Positions 22,879-34,079 are shown, counted from the first letter of the stretch. The stretch: 64,000 bases of DNA from Lentinula raphanica (GCA_027919835.1 JANVFP010000011.1:620001-684000), one strand, 5' to 3'. Notes: a model not told the origin generated them from the letters alone. Program-made: numbers and translations.

Positions 22879-24438
22879 TTAGTGGGGCCGGATGATGAGG
22901 TATTTGTTGATCGTGTCGCGGTACTTCCAGATGTGAGATTGGTGCAGGATTGCAAGGTCCGCCTCTTTCCTATTGTCAGACTTCGAATTCGGTATACCAC
23001 CTTGGGTCAAGAAATCTGAGAACCTCCAGAGGCAAACTATTCGAAGCCACGTAGCGTAGGCGTTGGCCAGATGTGATTTACCTTGATTTGATAGAGTTAG
23101 CATCCCATTGTAGACAACCGTATTGTGACTTACCTGATGTAGGAATTTTCTCTGGGTCCCATATATGGGTAACTGTTGTCAGATCTGCCCAAAGAAACCT
23201 TCGACTTTTACGCAAGAAAGTGCGAGGATTCCAATCCATATCCAGGAGGATCGCAAGGAAGCTCTGTCGCTGTCCGTCAAGCCACTGGAAGTGTTGGTGT
23301 TCAAGCGGCAGCGCTGGATTGTAACCCAGGGCTTCCAACAAGTCGTACGTCGCTTGCCATCCCCGGATGATGTCGACCAGATGCCCTGTGGACGGCACAG
23401 ACCATTCTCTAAACCGGACCGGCAGAGCGTGATGAACCTGCTGACAGGCATCATGAATGTTCACGGCGAATTGGACCTCGACCTCCTGCAGTGACAAAAT
23501 AGGTGTTGGATGTTGTCTTATTGAGGTCGTAGGCGCCGGTGGTAGCTGCGGAAAAGCATGTTCATGGTCGATGTGTTGAGACGAAAGAACATCATTTAGA
23601 GGAACGGAGGGAACGAAGGGTTCGAGCAAGATGAGCACGAAGTGAAGAGAAAATGGATCCGGAGGAGAGGAGTTGAACGGAGCAGCAGTATGCGTGATAG
23701 CGGGATCCGTTGTGTTCAGCGCATGTGATTGGAGTTCACGACATACGACCGGATAGATGGCGTATTCCGATCGGCCGAGGTGACCGATATTTCCGAACTG
23801 ACGAAAATTCGCCAGTCTGCGCAAAGGACATTGGTACGTTGGCGTTTCCATAGCGGATGCTAATATAGTATCAGCATTATAGAGCGGTCTCTGAAAGTCG
23901 GGGGCGAAAACTGTATCCAGTAACTGAATTGCTGTTCGTATATCCAAGGCCCAAACGCCGTCTCGCTGTACGAGCGAATGAGATGCTTCAAGGGGAATAC
24001 GGTAGCATTCGCCGATGATGGAAGGGTGATGGGTGGCACTGTATCCGAGTGCTAAGTGAAGGGAGATGGCTGAACGAAGCGGAGCCGTTACAGAGCGAAA
24101 ACAAGGAACGATATAGGTACGCACTCCAATTTGGCCCAGAATATGCCTCATTCCATATATCGAGGGTTGGCGCATCAATCTCCTCTATAGAACATCGAAG
24201 ATGAACGTTGAGCAGCAAGATTTTGGGAGGTTGAATGTCGAAACGCACCGTTAAACCCTCCAAAGTCGTTATTCAAAAGAGCATCATCTGGCAGGGAGGA
24301 CTCAGCAATGCCTGCACTGTCAAACAAAGCGGCATCTTGAGAGGCAGGCCCATATTGCAGAGCAGTAAGAGTAGGTGTAGCGAGGTTAGCGTTCGTGTCG
24401 TCCCAGGGTCCCTCCATGTTGAGCCATTCGAAATCCAT
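22879..24438 (-). CDS. Unknown-family protein, reverse-strand gene of cassette B
   Basis: Paralogue of the reverse gene at 8657-10651. The start is MDFEWLNMEGPWDD at 24438, a middle section includes TAPLRSAISLHLALGYSATHHPS, and the C-terminal module contains GHLVDIIRGWQATYDLLEALGY, LLDMDWNPRTFLRKS and VTHIWDP. An intron near 23077-23125 is followed by a terminal exon ending AILHQSHIWKYRDTINKY, then LIIRPH and a TAA. Its alignment with the cassette A ending confirms that the terminal exon is real. The boundary between exon 1 and exon 2 near 24.19 kb is uncertain. No known domain is recognised. The start codon is 304 bp from the divergent integrase start, nearly the same spacing as in cassette A. 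Confidence 0.6.
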
Positions 24439-24741
24439 ACTAAGGTTTTTGAGAATTGGTGAGGTCGAAATTCAGCAAAGAGTTCAGGCCAGCTGTTATT
24501 CTCACGGGGAGCCTTATATAGCAACCGTATGATATTGACGCCGGCGTTCAACGCTCTCAAGGTAAGGAATTGCTAGACAGGAGAAAACATTCTCATTGAC
24601 AATGGTACGCTAGAGTATAAGCCTCAAAGCTCAGAAAAACAGCAAATCTCTTGCGGACCGAACACGTTTCATAGCTACCGGCGACGGGTATGGTTGCCGT
24701 ACAATGTCCGCCGACCCTGCAATCCAACTTGAACCACAACC

Positions 24742-26708
24742 ATGAGATTCCAGCCATCCTTCTGGTCATTACTACTGTGCGCTGCTCTGATATCCTCCTA
24801 TCTGACACCTCGTCTTTTCTGCTGGGCAAGCAGTCCTAATACATTGCATGACACAAGCATTTCAGGTCCTGATACGCCCATACTTCAAGACGAGTTTCGA
24901 AGACATTATCACCATTTTGCATCTGTTCTTACTCATGTAGCTCAAGATGATACGGCAGACGTTTTTCATATTTTACTTCTAGGCGAAGACCTTGAAGAAT
25001 ATGCCAATCTCGTTTCTCAAGTGAGTAAAGCAACACTTAGCAAGTAATTACAGTTGTGTTCAAAGAGAGTTCAACAGAATTCAGCAGTTTTTCAAGATCA
25101 AGCCGAATGGCAAATGCTTCGAACAAATGTACACAGTATGATCTTAGACGTTCGGACCATATACAATCAGCGAGTCGAACGGAGTCACCATGGCCGTCCA
25201 AACGTCATTTCTTGGGAACACACTGGCTCTGCGGGGCGGCCTCGGAGCATCATCGATCCTAACTTCCTACGGTGGGCTTATGGACGTCGTTCGACTAGTG
25301 GTATCGCCCAATTCTTGGGTGTGAGTAGCAGGACGGTTAGGAGGGCGCTTCTTGATAACGACATCGTATCCCCAGGACTTACACCGTTTTCAGACAGTCT
25401 GGATAGCAACTCTGCCACTGAGATTGTCGAAGAGTCTACTCCAGGCCTGGATAGCAGCGCTGCCGCTGAGAACGTTGAAGAATCTATCCCAACGAATCTA
25501 CCTCCAGAAATTCTGAACGCAGCAAGTTCAATACAGTCTTCATCGTCATCAAACCACCTTTCTAATATGTCTAATGATGATCTTGACGCAATGATTAGAA
25601 TGCTGCGTTCGCATTATCCCACAGCTGGAATCAGAATGCTAGACGGAATGCTACGACGGCTTGGTCACGTCCTGCGGTATGAACGGATTCGACAATCGTT
25701 GCTGAGGCTAGACCCCGTCAATCGTGTCTTCGATCGCATACGGATTCGTCGTCGTCGCTACACAGTCCCTGGCCCCAATTCGCTTTGGCACCACGATGGG
25801 CACCATCGTAAGAATATCTGAATATATCGAAATACAATGCTAATACTCTTGAACCAGGGCTCATACGATGGGGAATCGTGATCCACGGGTTTATTGATGG
25901 TTATTCTCGCTTGATAACAGCTCTTCGTGCACATAACAATAATCGTTCCGAGACCGTTCTTTCTCTTTTTATGTCCGCTGCCGCACGATATGGATTACCC
26001 TCGCGGATACGAGGGGACCATGGTGTGGAGAATATATGGGTTGCTGCTTTCATGGAACATGCCCGAGGTGCAGGACGAGGATCCTATATTTGGGGAAGGT
26101 ATAAAGTCAATTTTTATTCGAGTTTCCTACTCAAAAGCTCGTCTAGATCTGTACACAACGTTCGAATCGAGAGACTTTGGGTCGACGTTTCAAACTCTAT
26201 CACTCAGCCCTGGAGCAATCACTTTTCTGACCTGGAGTTAAACCATAACCTCGACATCTACAATCCCAACCACATCTGGCTTCTACAGCACCTGTTCATG
26301 GAAACCATCAATCATGCCTTAGCATTCTGGGCCGAAAGCTGGAATAATCACCGAATCACTCAGCGGGATGGACCAAGCCGTAGCCCTGAAGATATGTGGG
26401 GCTTCGACCAGCTTGTTCATGGAGTAAGAGGCGATAACTTGGAGAACTTCTCCATGTCCGATCGAGAGTTGGAGGATTTTGGAATCGACTGGGAAGCTTT
26501 GGAAGATGAAGATTTGCTACAGTCGTTACGGGGCAACTATGCTCACGAAGAGGGTGCCAGTACTTGGCTTGGACGGCACGGACCTCCCCCGAACCTCAAC
26601 GAAGTGCAGGTCGACCCTCCTGAAGGTCTAATTACCATTGAAGACATCGAAGCTTTGGAATCTTTGCTCCAACAAATTCCTCGCACCTCAGTTCGGGATC
26701 ACTTGTAG
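24742..26708 (+). CDS. DDE integrase-core transposase-like protein, cassette B (tail frameshifted)
   Basis: Exons 24742-25020, 25054-25807, 25858-26098 and 26147-26708 give 611 residues. The order matches cassette A: a hydrophobic leader-like N-terminus ([15 protein letters not shown]), a helix-turn-helix-like segment ([22 protein letters not shown]), [19 protein letters not shown], and the core with [15 protein letters not shown] and VRIERLW. A block of about 90 residues is roughly two-thirds identical to copy A by hand alignment, and the intron after HHDGHH and the one after IWGR sit in the same positions and phases. Intron 1 is only 33 nt with the GTGAGT donor, or 42 nt with a weaker donor. 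The reading frame stops at 26706-26708, but an ending homologous to copy A ([20 protein letters not shown]) is readable in another frame to 26764, so the last 19 or so residues are lost through a frameshift. Confidence 0.75.
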
Positions 26709-26764
26709 ATCTGTGGCGCACTGCCCTTACGTTCGTTCGCGCTCAGTATCCAAATGACTTTTAG

Positions 26765-27394
26765 CTTTGCTTCAGTCCAGTCTGGCATCTAAGTATATAT
26801 TAACTCAATGTCATCTTGTTTAATAATGAATATAGCAGATTTTCAAGCCGACGATCAAGGTCTTCAAGACCCTTCTCTTTGAGCAAAGTCATGACACTCG
26901 TCATTGAATTACAGTGTTTGTCTTTGAGCTTCCGAACGCCTTCGCGCTGGGTCTATTCACTTGACGAAATGCTTTCAGTAAGTGTAATATTCAATTTTCC
27001 CGCCGCCTTTGGCTGATGTTTTCTGCCAAGGAAATTGTTGCAACCGGATTTCCGGGTAAGTTTCTCTTCTTTCCGTCTCGTTCTTTCTAACATTGTTGAC
27101 ATATGGACTTCTCAAATTCCGTGTATGAACGCCAATCGCAACGACAAGAACCTCATGACGATGCATACTCATCTAAGGTTTATTTTTATTATTATGTCAA
27201 GAGTAATGTTCAGTCTTTTGTCCAAGGTTGGGATACATTTTCCTACTTCTTATTGGGACATGTAGCTTCCTCTGATGGAGCTCAAGGTCTTGAGAAGGGA
27301 CGAGGAATTTGTCCAGACCGCAAGCGATTACAAGGTTCTACCAGTTCGTACTTTTCCTGAACTTGTGAAGCCACGTACTGACGTTACTGTCCAG
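26765..27394. other. Region without a recognised gene, left edge of the gene-fragment cluster
   Basis: Several short + strand frames (for example 27103-27360) look like they might be remnants of exons, but I cannot assign them to any family. The right terminus of cassette B and the left edge of the captured-fragment block must lie here. Confidence 0.4.
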
Positions 27395-27504
27395 AGAGAA
27401 ATCAGTTTCTCGCGCAGATAAAGCCCAAAGGCGGAGAGCACGACAAAGGGCTGCTCGAAAACTTGGAGGATATCATCGACACCTCAAATATACAGAGCTC
27501 ATAG
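27395..27504 (+). pseudogene. Short fragment resembling condensin subunit SMC4
   Basis: A stretch of about 23 residues, AQIKPKGGEHDKGLLENLED plus IIDTS, matches the highly conserved SMC4 segment that follows the Walker A-containing head (AQMKPKA--EHDEGLLEYLEDIIGTS in the family, from memory). It then runs into a stop at 27502-27504. Nothing else of SMC4 is visible nearby, so this is an isolated fragment of a host gene. The match is short, hence moderate confidence. Confidence 0.5.
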
Positions 27505-27821
27505 AAACGGACCCGTCTCAAGCCGGAACTCGATTTTGAGGTGAACTCCTTGAAAGCCTCATGCGTACGTAGAAAAATCAACAGATTACTGGCTTCCATG
27601 TATGTTCGTGTCTCCCGACAATGTTTGAACTGATCATCTGATCATTCTCTTAGGGTCGTCTGGGAAGCCTCGTAACTATACCAGAGAGTTACGATGTACC
27701 ACCGCTTGCACGACGTGGTCGTTGGTACTGAGGCAACAGCTGGACTCGTAGCGAGATCACGCAGGAGGATTGCTGGACGGTCATTTCAAGCTTTTTCGAG
27801 CAAAAGGGTTTAATCCCCGGG

Positions 27822-28350
27822 CAACAGCTGGACTCGTCCGATGGATTCGTGCCGAAGAACTCTTTGTCAGGGCCTTCGAGGGTGCGCTTGATGCAGTTCG
27901 TATAGACGAAACCCAGGAGAAAGCCGAGACTTTCATCAGAAAACTCTCTCAAGTTGTGTTCGAGGACTCAAGAAGGAACCTTCACGCGAAACTTCGTCAT
28001 ATCGAGCCTCTACATTGTTATCCTCTTATATGGACGCACTCCCCCATACTCTGGCTCGTCTTCCCACTGATCAAGCTAACAAAGCTCGCAGTTTGATTGC
28101 TTCTATCGTCCAGGATTTGGTAGCCCAGGCAAAGCGCGATAACTTCAACATGCAGGACGTATATCTCATTCTGCATCAACTAACCAACAGGTTCACTGCC
28201 CAGTGCTTAGATGATTCCTGGTCCCGAAAAATCGCTGGATGTGCCTGTATCACGATGATGACAGAAGCTCCGGAAATTGGTACCAAGTGGGTACGCGAAC
28301 GCGAATTGATCTCGTCCGTATCTTGCTGCATATTTTGAAGGACTCCCCAG
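27822..28350 (+). pseudogene. TRA1 fragment 1 (from further into the protein)
   Basis: Tra1/TRRAP is the giant PI3K-like scaffold of the SAGA and NuA4 acetyltransferase complexes. Here, from roughly [20 protein letters not shown] through SSYMDALPHTLARLPTDQAN, QDVYLILHQLTNRFTAQCL and DDSWSRKIAGCACITMMT, the translation matches the HEAT-repeat region that in intact Tra1 lies around residue 1000-1200. At least one frameshift, near 28010-28030, separates its parts, and another lies near 28310. It ends abruptly near 28350, where the sequence jumps to the N-terminal part of the same protein. Fungal Tra1 is normally about 3,600-3,900 residues, so this is a small piece. Confidence 0.75.
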
Positions 28351-30650
28351 CGGATCTACGGTTGCATGCGAAATCCGAGACTTGCTCGACACAATACGGG
28401 ATATAGACACCCTCCGTGTTTTACCGTGGCTGATTCCTACGCTTCTTGATCTTCTTCGCACTGGAGAGCCTGTGTTTCGCAAGGATGCTTCCGAATATCC
28501 ATTCCGAAAAGCTCTGTTGGAAATCCTAGTCCGTATACCTGTTGGAGAGCCTGCACGAGCTCAATCTGCCTCTATCATTGATTGCATTCATCACCTTCCC
28601 CGAACCGACAATGAAGACAATGTCATACTGGCTTGCAAAGTCTATATGGATCTAGTCAAAAACTACAAATGCATCACGGAGGAGAACATGGCCAACTTCA
28701 CCACCATATTCCAAGAATCTCAACATCGAATGGAGGTCGTTGCGAACAAGTACCTCGCAGAAGATTTCAGTCATCATTGAGCCTAATGAGGCTTTCCTTG
28801 GGATGGATAGTCCCAAAGTTGTAGCCGAAATGAGTTTAGACATGGCCTTGTTCTCTCAAGCTTCTCGTGGCCAGATAGCATCCAACATCAAGGCTACTAC
28901 CCAGTCCTCCTTCAATCTCCTGGACGTTGAATCACCTGCACAGAGTAAAGCACGTCTAGATGCGGAGGCTATGGGATCCATCTGGGCTGGAATGTCACCA
29001 GCCGTCAAAAACACTACGCTTTATCACAACCTCCTTAGTGCCCAGATCAAGGCGCGTCTTTATTTGTTCTTCGAGAATTCTTGTTTTCATTCGTTTACAG
29101 ATGCTCTCGTATCTCGCTTTCGTTATGCGACACACCACAGAGCAAAGCGACAGTTACGGGGATCGCCTTATACTGCATGCCCTTCGGTTGCAACAGGACT
29201 GTCCAGCGAGTGCGATAATGTTGCGAAAGGTCACAATTATCTCATAAAATCACCACTGCTCTTGCTCAATCGTTCTGTAGGAACTCATCGTCGTCTTTCG
29301 ACATCTGATGGCTACACCTTACCGACGAGCTTTGATTCCACATTTGGATCAGTTGCTCAATGAGCGTCTTCTAGTTGGAGAAAGTCTTACTAGCAAGGAA
29401 ATGCTTCGGTGTGTGGTGTATCAAATCTTATGGGCCAGCAATTGATTATTCCATAGAGCCCAGACGTACACTGCTACTGCCGATCTGTTCCATCACCTTA
29501 AGCCTGAACTCAACAGCTCCCAACTGACAAAAATTGTCCATATGTATTCAAGGCTTCTCCATAATTCCGCACTCGGCAACAATCTTCATACACTGTTCGC
29601 GAAGGTTTTGATAGGTCTCAGTGACGCTATAACCAAAGACACACCTCAAAATGCTGCGTACCTCATAACTTTGACGTTCAATACTTGCCTTGACCGTTTG
29701 GAAGCTTTGACCGTGATACACGAAGAGATTGCTGCAGCGGCAGAGAAAGCGAAAGATACGGACGCGGTCATCAACGACGCCTATATCGAAAAGGCTCGAC
29801 CAGTGGGCGGCGCTGTGTATGCGTTAGAAAAACCTGAGGAGATCATGATGGGTAAACCTGGCACTACGTTCTTGACAAATGATACTGACTGTGCCTTTAG
29901 AATCCGCCTTCTGTTTCGCGCACACTGTTGCACGGGTTTCGAGTATGCCTCGCGACGCTTAAGAAATGCGAAGGCCCTGCACCAGACGGGACTCTTATAT
30001 GTAGAATGTTTGAAGGCTGCATTCGATGCATGACATACTTCGAACTGGACCGCCCTAATGAACCGGTGGATGTCATAGATTGGTTCGCTCCCATCCTCAT
30101 AGAAGTCAATCCACATGTCTTCCAAGAGGTTTGGACGCAGAAGATTGATTTCTTCTTTGGTTTTGCTCAAAAGAAGATCATCCTCTTGAACATTTGCCAG
30201 GTCCTTTTCCAGAAAGACACCTGCTCCCCGGTACTCCTGGCCATAGTTCCCAAATTCCTTGTAGACAGATTACCGTTGCTCGGCGAATACGATGATCTCA
30301 CAGCAGCCGCGACGATCCGCTGGTTCAAAATGACATTCGGCTCCCTAACCTTGTTCCCTCAAACCAACGAGCCCATCTTGGCTTCTCATCTGGCGAAGTT
30401 GCTCATGGACTGTTTCCCATTAGCAGTGAAAGCATCAAAACCGACTCACTACTTTCTCCTCCTCAGGGCGCTTTCCCGATCGATCGGTGGTGGTGGCGGA
30501 CGCTTTGAGCTCTTGTATAAAGAGGTCCTTCCACTATTACCAGAAATGCTTGAGTGTCTCAACCGACAATTTCTCTCATCAGAAGGACCCACTCGTGATA
30601 TGATAGTTGAACTGCCTTACGGTCCCACTGCGTTTGACTCACCTTGTTGC
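28351..30650 (+). pseudogene. TRA1 fragment 2 (N-terminal HEAT region), introns retained
   Basis: Begins with EIRDLLDTIRDIDTLRVLPW, near the N-terminus of Tra1, and continues through SEYPFRKALLEILVRIP, SPAVKNTTLYHNLLSAQIK, EKARPVGGAVYALEKPEE, FQEVWTQKIDFFFGFAQKK, GEYDDLTAAATIRWFKMTFG and FELLYKEVLPLLPEMLECL to LTVPLRLTHL near 30650. At least three intron-like gaps interrupt the homology at family-typical positions (about 29051-29099 with a GC donor, 29236-29280, and 29411-29457), so the copy derives from genomic DNA rather than mRNA. Several frame changes, including one just before LTVPLRLTHL that a 2-nt deletion explains, show that it is not functional. The remaining 2,700 or so residues, including the FAT and kinase regions, are absent. 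Confidence 0.8.
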
Positions 30651-30767
30651 TGGAAGCGCATCACCATCCATGGCAGTGACAATTCTCACATTCCCTTCAT
30701 TGTACAACTCCCTTACCATCGAACCTCCATCGTGAGGAGAGAGTTTCCTATCGACACCGAGGGCATC

Positions 30768-32010
30768 AAATGAACAAGCTCTTGGTACGACTACAACATC
30801 AGGGGCATTCACGCGATCGTGAAAAGAGAGAAATGGAACGGAAGGAGTTACGCATACTTGTTGGGACGAATCTCGTACGACTCAGTCAGTTGGATGGCGT
30901 CGACCTTGGCATGTATCAACAGCACATTCTGCCAAGCATCTTAGAGCAAGTCGTAAACTGCAAAGACGTTATCGCACAGGAATACCTCATGGAAGTTGTT
31001 ATCCAAGTGTTCATCGACGAGTTTCCTCTGTTTTCGCTGGGTCCCTTCCTCACCGCTACCGCTCAACTTCAACCAAAAGTCAATATCAAAGCTATCGTCA
31101 CTGCGTTGATAGATCGATTAGCTGCATACACAGCGCGAGAAGCAGAGAGTGAAGATCCAGAGCGTCGCCTGGCCGAAAGAGTGAAGATACAAAAATCCAA
31201 AGCTCGGAAAGCCTCACTTCACCTACCAGCCCAACAGTCGCGTCAGAAACAAGCGCCTGGGAGTCTACGACCAGTCTTTCGCCCACCGTGGAATCGGTAA
31301 TACCAACGGTCGTCAATGGTAATATCACAGACGAAAAGCCTGCTGATGCTATTCCTGAAACAAAGGGAAAAGACAAGGAAGGCTCCCCTAGTCGCAAATT
31401 CAGAGGTGTTCCCATAACGTGCAACTCTTCGAGGTCTTCTGGAAACAAGTCGTCGAATGATCAAGGTTTGTGCGCTTTCTTTCCACCAATCAACTATATC
31501 CTGAACCTCTACACACAGGCTCGACCCGATCTGTCAATACAAGATATCACGGCTCTTTTCGTCTCGTTAACGAATCTTTCTCTCAGTTGCTATCCTGACC
31601 GTCTGGAATACGTTGACCAAATCTTAGCATACGCTGCTGAGAAAATACAGAATTCAAAGATTGATCTCCACGCTCAGCAGACCAGCGCAAATCTAACTGC
31701 ACTACTAGTGGCGCCCATTAACTCTTATCAATCCGTCCTCACTCTTCTCGCTATTCCGAACTACGCCCTGTTCTTATCACGACAACTCTTTTCCACGCGC
31801 CGCTCAATTGCCCATTCCATCGTGTGTTGAAGAACGAGACTATAGTGGAAGATCGGAGGACGTGGATGGTGTGCTGGAGTTGTGTCACGTTCTCATCAAG
31901 GACCAGTCGGATTCAGCATCGAATCCTGCGAATGGGACGAGTGTGAGGCGGCAAGGTGCCCCACATTTCATCGAGAGGGAAGAGAAGGTTGGGTCGCAGA
32001 CTGCGTGAGT
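30768..32010 (+). pseudogene. VPS35 fragment (retromer subunit) joined to the TRA1 remnant
   Basis: Starts abruptly at [20 protein letters not shown], an internal segment of Vps35 (the family reads [17 protein letters not shown]), and continues with [20 protein letters not shown] and [16 protein letters not shown]. After a Ser/Thr-rich linker come RPDLSIQDITALFVSLTNLS and PHFIEREE near 31980. Vps35 is the cargo-recognition core of retromer, which retrieves receptors from endosomes. Frame breaks occur near 31200, near 31435 (where NVQLFEVFWKQVVE needs a missing base), and near 31985. An intron is retained at about 31465-31518. Both ends of Vps35 are missing. This is a non-functional genomic fragment. 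Confidence 0.8.
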
Positions 32011-32782
32011 ACTTATCTTATCATAGTCAGCGCTCGCTTAGCAATTATCTGATCCCGGGTGTTTACGGAAAGCAACGGGCGCTTTGGAAAGCCTTTGCAA
32101 GCAAGGGAAAGCGCTCGAAGGAAGGAATACAAACGTCTTCGACGACGACGATGTCTGAAATCGCGAAGTAAGTTACCCGACTATTAGTAAACGCTTCCTC
32201 TCGCTCATTGGATCGCAGAATGGGATGCCGATACCCTCAATGTTTAGATTTAGAGGGTCAAAGAGTACTCAACATGAATCTGTTGCTGCGAATAATGTAC
32301 ATCCATCGAGTTTGTATGTCTCCTGGCGGCGTGATTTGCTTCACGTATGATATTGTCCCATGAGCACCGTCGAATGAACTCGTCCGCCGAATCGTTGTAT
32401 GGCGTTCGTGCATTGCCAAATTCGGATGGTCTTCTGAAATGGTAAGGAGGAAGGTCCGGAAACATGTAGAAATCGAGGAAAAGCGCACCTTGGCGGGTTC
32501 TGTTGTTCCATGGGCTATGCTATCAAAACATACAGTCCTCAAGAGTTTTCACCTATTGGTGTGCAAACACAAACAGATCCAAATGGGTAAGACTTTCAAG
32601 GCTGCAAGGCTTGAACAAACGACGACAAATGCTTACTATATCTGATCCCATCGACTGCAACAGCACTCTCATTCCTTCCACCAAGATCTTTCTTCAACCT
32701 CACACCTTTGTCTTCTCAAACACGCGAAGAATCTTCGATATCAACTTACTTCCTCTCCTTCGTGCATCCCCCGTATCGAACC
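32011..32782. other. Unassigned sequence between VPS35 fragment and GIY-YIG gene
   Basis: Short frames, some rich in Arg and Lys (around 32060-32170 and 32439-32640), may be further gene scraps, but I recognise none of them. The last part presumably includes the promoter of the GIY-YIG gene. Confidence 0.4.
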
Positions 32783-33284
32783 ATGCCCAGACGTTCCAAA
32801 TCGGCTATACACTCTCTCTACGCGTCGCGGAAATCGCGTCCCACCTCTACTGCAGATGGCCCCGGCTATCTTTACGCGTTCTCCGATACCGGTCACAAGT
32901 GGAAGGTGGGTATGACCCACAATTTCGCTCGAAGGAAGCGGCAGTGGGATAGACAATGCCCGTGCCCTAGTAGGAGATGGAAGGATCCTATCGCGGTTCC
33001 GAGACGGCGACGAGCAGGTGCGTAATTCTTCGATGATTCTCAGATATAGTAGCTCATCGTGGCTTCAGAATCATTGGCTCATCTTCTCCTCGAACTCCAG
33101 TGCGATGACAGGCCGCGTAACTATTGCTCTCATTGTACGTTCTCCGTTCTCTCTACATTCGGCTCGTCAATATCTTCTTCGAGGTCGCAAGATTCATTGC
33201 GAGGTTTTTACATTCACCACGAATCGGACGTTCACATGGAAGAATATCATTCGACCGTTGCTTTTTGAAGCTGCGAAGGCGTGA
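32783..33284 (+). CDS. Small GIY-YIG / T5orf172-like domain protein
   Basis: Three exons (32783-33017, 33069-33134, 33184-33284) join in frame to 133 residues. The order of conserved motifs fits the T5orf172 branch of the GIY-YIG superfamily, which is abundant in mushrooms: GYLYAFSDTGHKWKVGMTHN (the GY-Y...KVG motif), RRKRQW, a cluster of basic residues, ESLAHLLLEL, NYCSHC and then KIHCEVFTF. Both introns have GT..AG borders and phases that restore the motif order exactly, so this gene looks intact, unlike the fragments just upstream. GIY-YIG domains are nuclease folds that cleave DNA. In this fungal group the activity is untested as far as I know. It could belong to the same mobile element as the captured fragments. 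Confidence 0.7.
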
Positions 33285-33670
33285 GGTATGCACATTTCCT
33301 CTTCATATTCCAATACCCTTAGCTGATTCTCATTAGTTACAGTGGGATAGATAGAAACATCGATTGTATTGATACATTAGTTGTAGTTTTCAACTTCGAG
33401 CACAAATATCCAGTACGAATAATGCACGCAGCATGCAGACTCGTGAGATAAGTACTACAGAATCCCATCTGCATCCCCTCTCTAACGAAGCTCCCCAGGA
33501 CTATGTATCGCAAGGCGGGTGTCGTCAAGATCAGGACTTGATCACCACAGGCAAATCTACCAGTACGCATTTTCTGCTCTCTCTCTCTCTCTATTGCTTA
33601 CATTCGGCCCAACGAGCGATGCCTACGATGATTTCCACCGATAATCTTCACTCGACCCCTCTCGTAGGCG

Positions 33671-33749
33671 ATCCGGCGTCGTTCTCCTTCTTTCGGTCGT
33701 TCTTCTTTCGGCGTCGTTCTCCTCTCGGCGTCGTTCTCCTTCTTTCGGG
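33671..33749. repeat. Short tandem array of a GGCGTCGTTCTC-type unit
   Basis: Imperfect units of about 19-20 nt (core GGCGTCGTTCTCCTTCTTTC) are repeated roughly four times. It is low-complexity pyrimidine-rich sequence with no apparent coding role. Confidence 0.75.
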
Positions 33750-34079
33750 GTGTGTATCTGTGTGTACCATCGAATGGCTGTACCGTGAGGAATGAAAATT
33801 TTCAATTCCTACCTTGAATTAGTTCCGATATGTGAGAAATTCTGGAGCGGAAAAGAAGCGCAAATCATTGATACTCAGTGAATGATTCAACTTCTATGAC
33901 TCAAATCTGTCGTGTGAGCAAGAACCTGAATGAACTGAATCTAAGAAGCATAGCGTTCGATTGATGTGAACAAGCAGTCAATCGATAGCGATCACTCGAC
34001 TCGACCACACAATCACTCGAGTGGACCCCGCAGACACTTCAGCTGAACACGCGGTCTCTCAACGTGCACGAGCACTCAG

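Noticed and set aside
1..27000. LTR retrotransposon in the accessory region
   Set aside because: No reverse transcriptase, RNase H or gag-like sequence and no long direct repeats were seen; the integrase cores occur without a polyprotein.
27731..27839. 17-18 bp repeat GCAACAGCTGGACTCGT at about 27731 and 27823 as an element target-site duplication
   Set aside because: The copies are only about 90 bp apart and flank nothing that looks like an element; a local duplication is simpler.
27395..32010. A functional TRA1 or VPS35 gene
   Set aside because: Most of each protein is missing, the order is permuted, and frameshifts and stops are frequent, so these can only be fragments.
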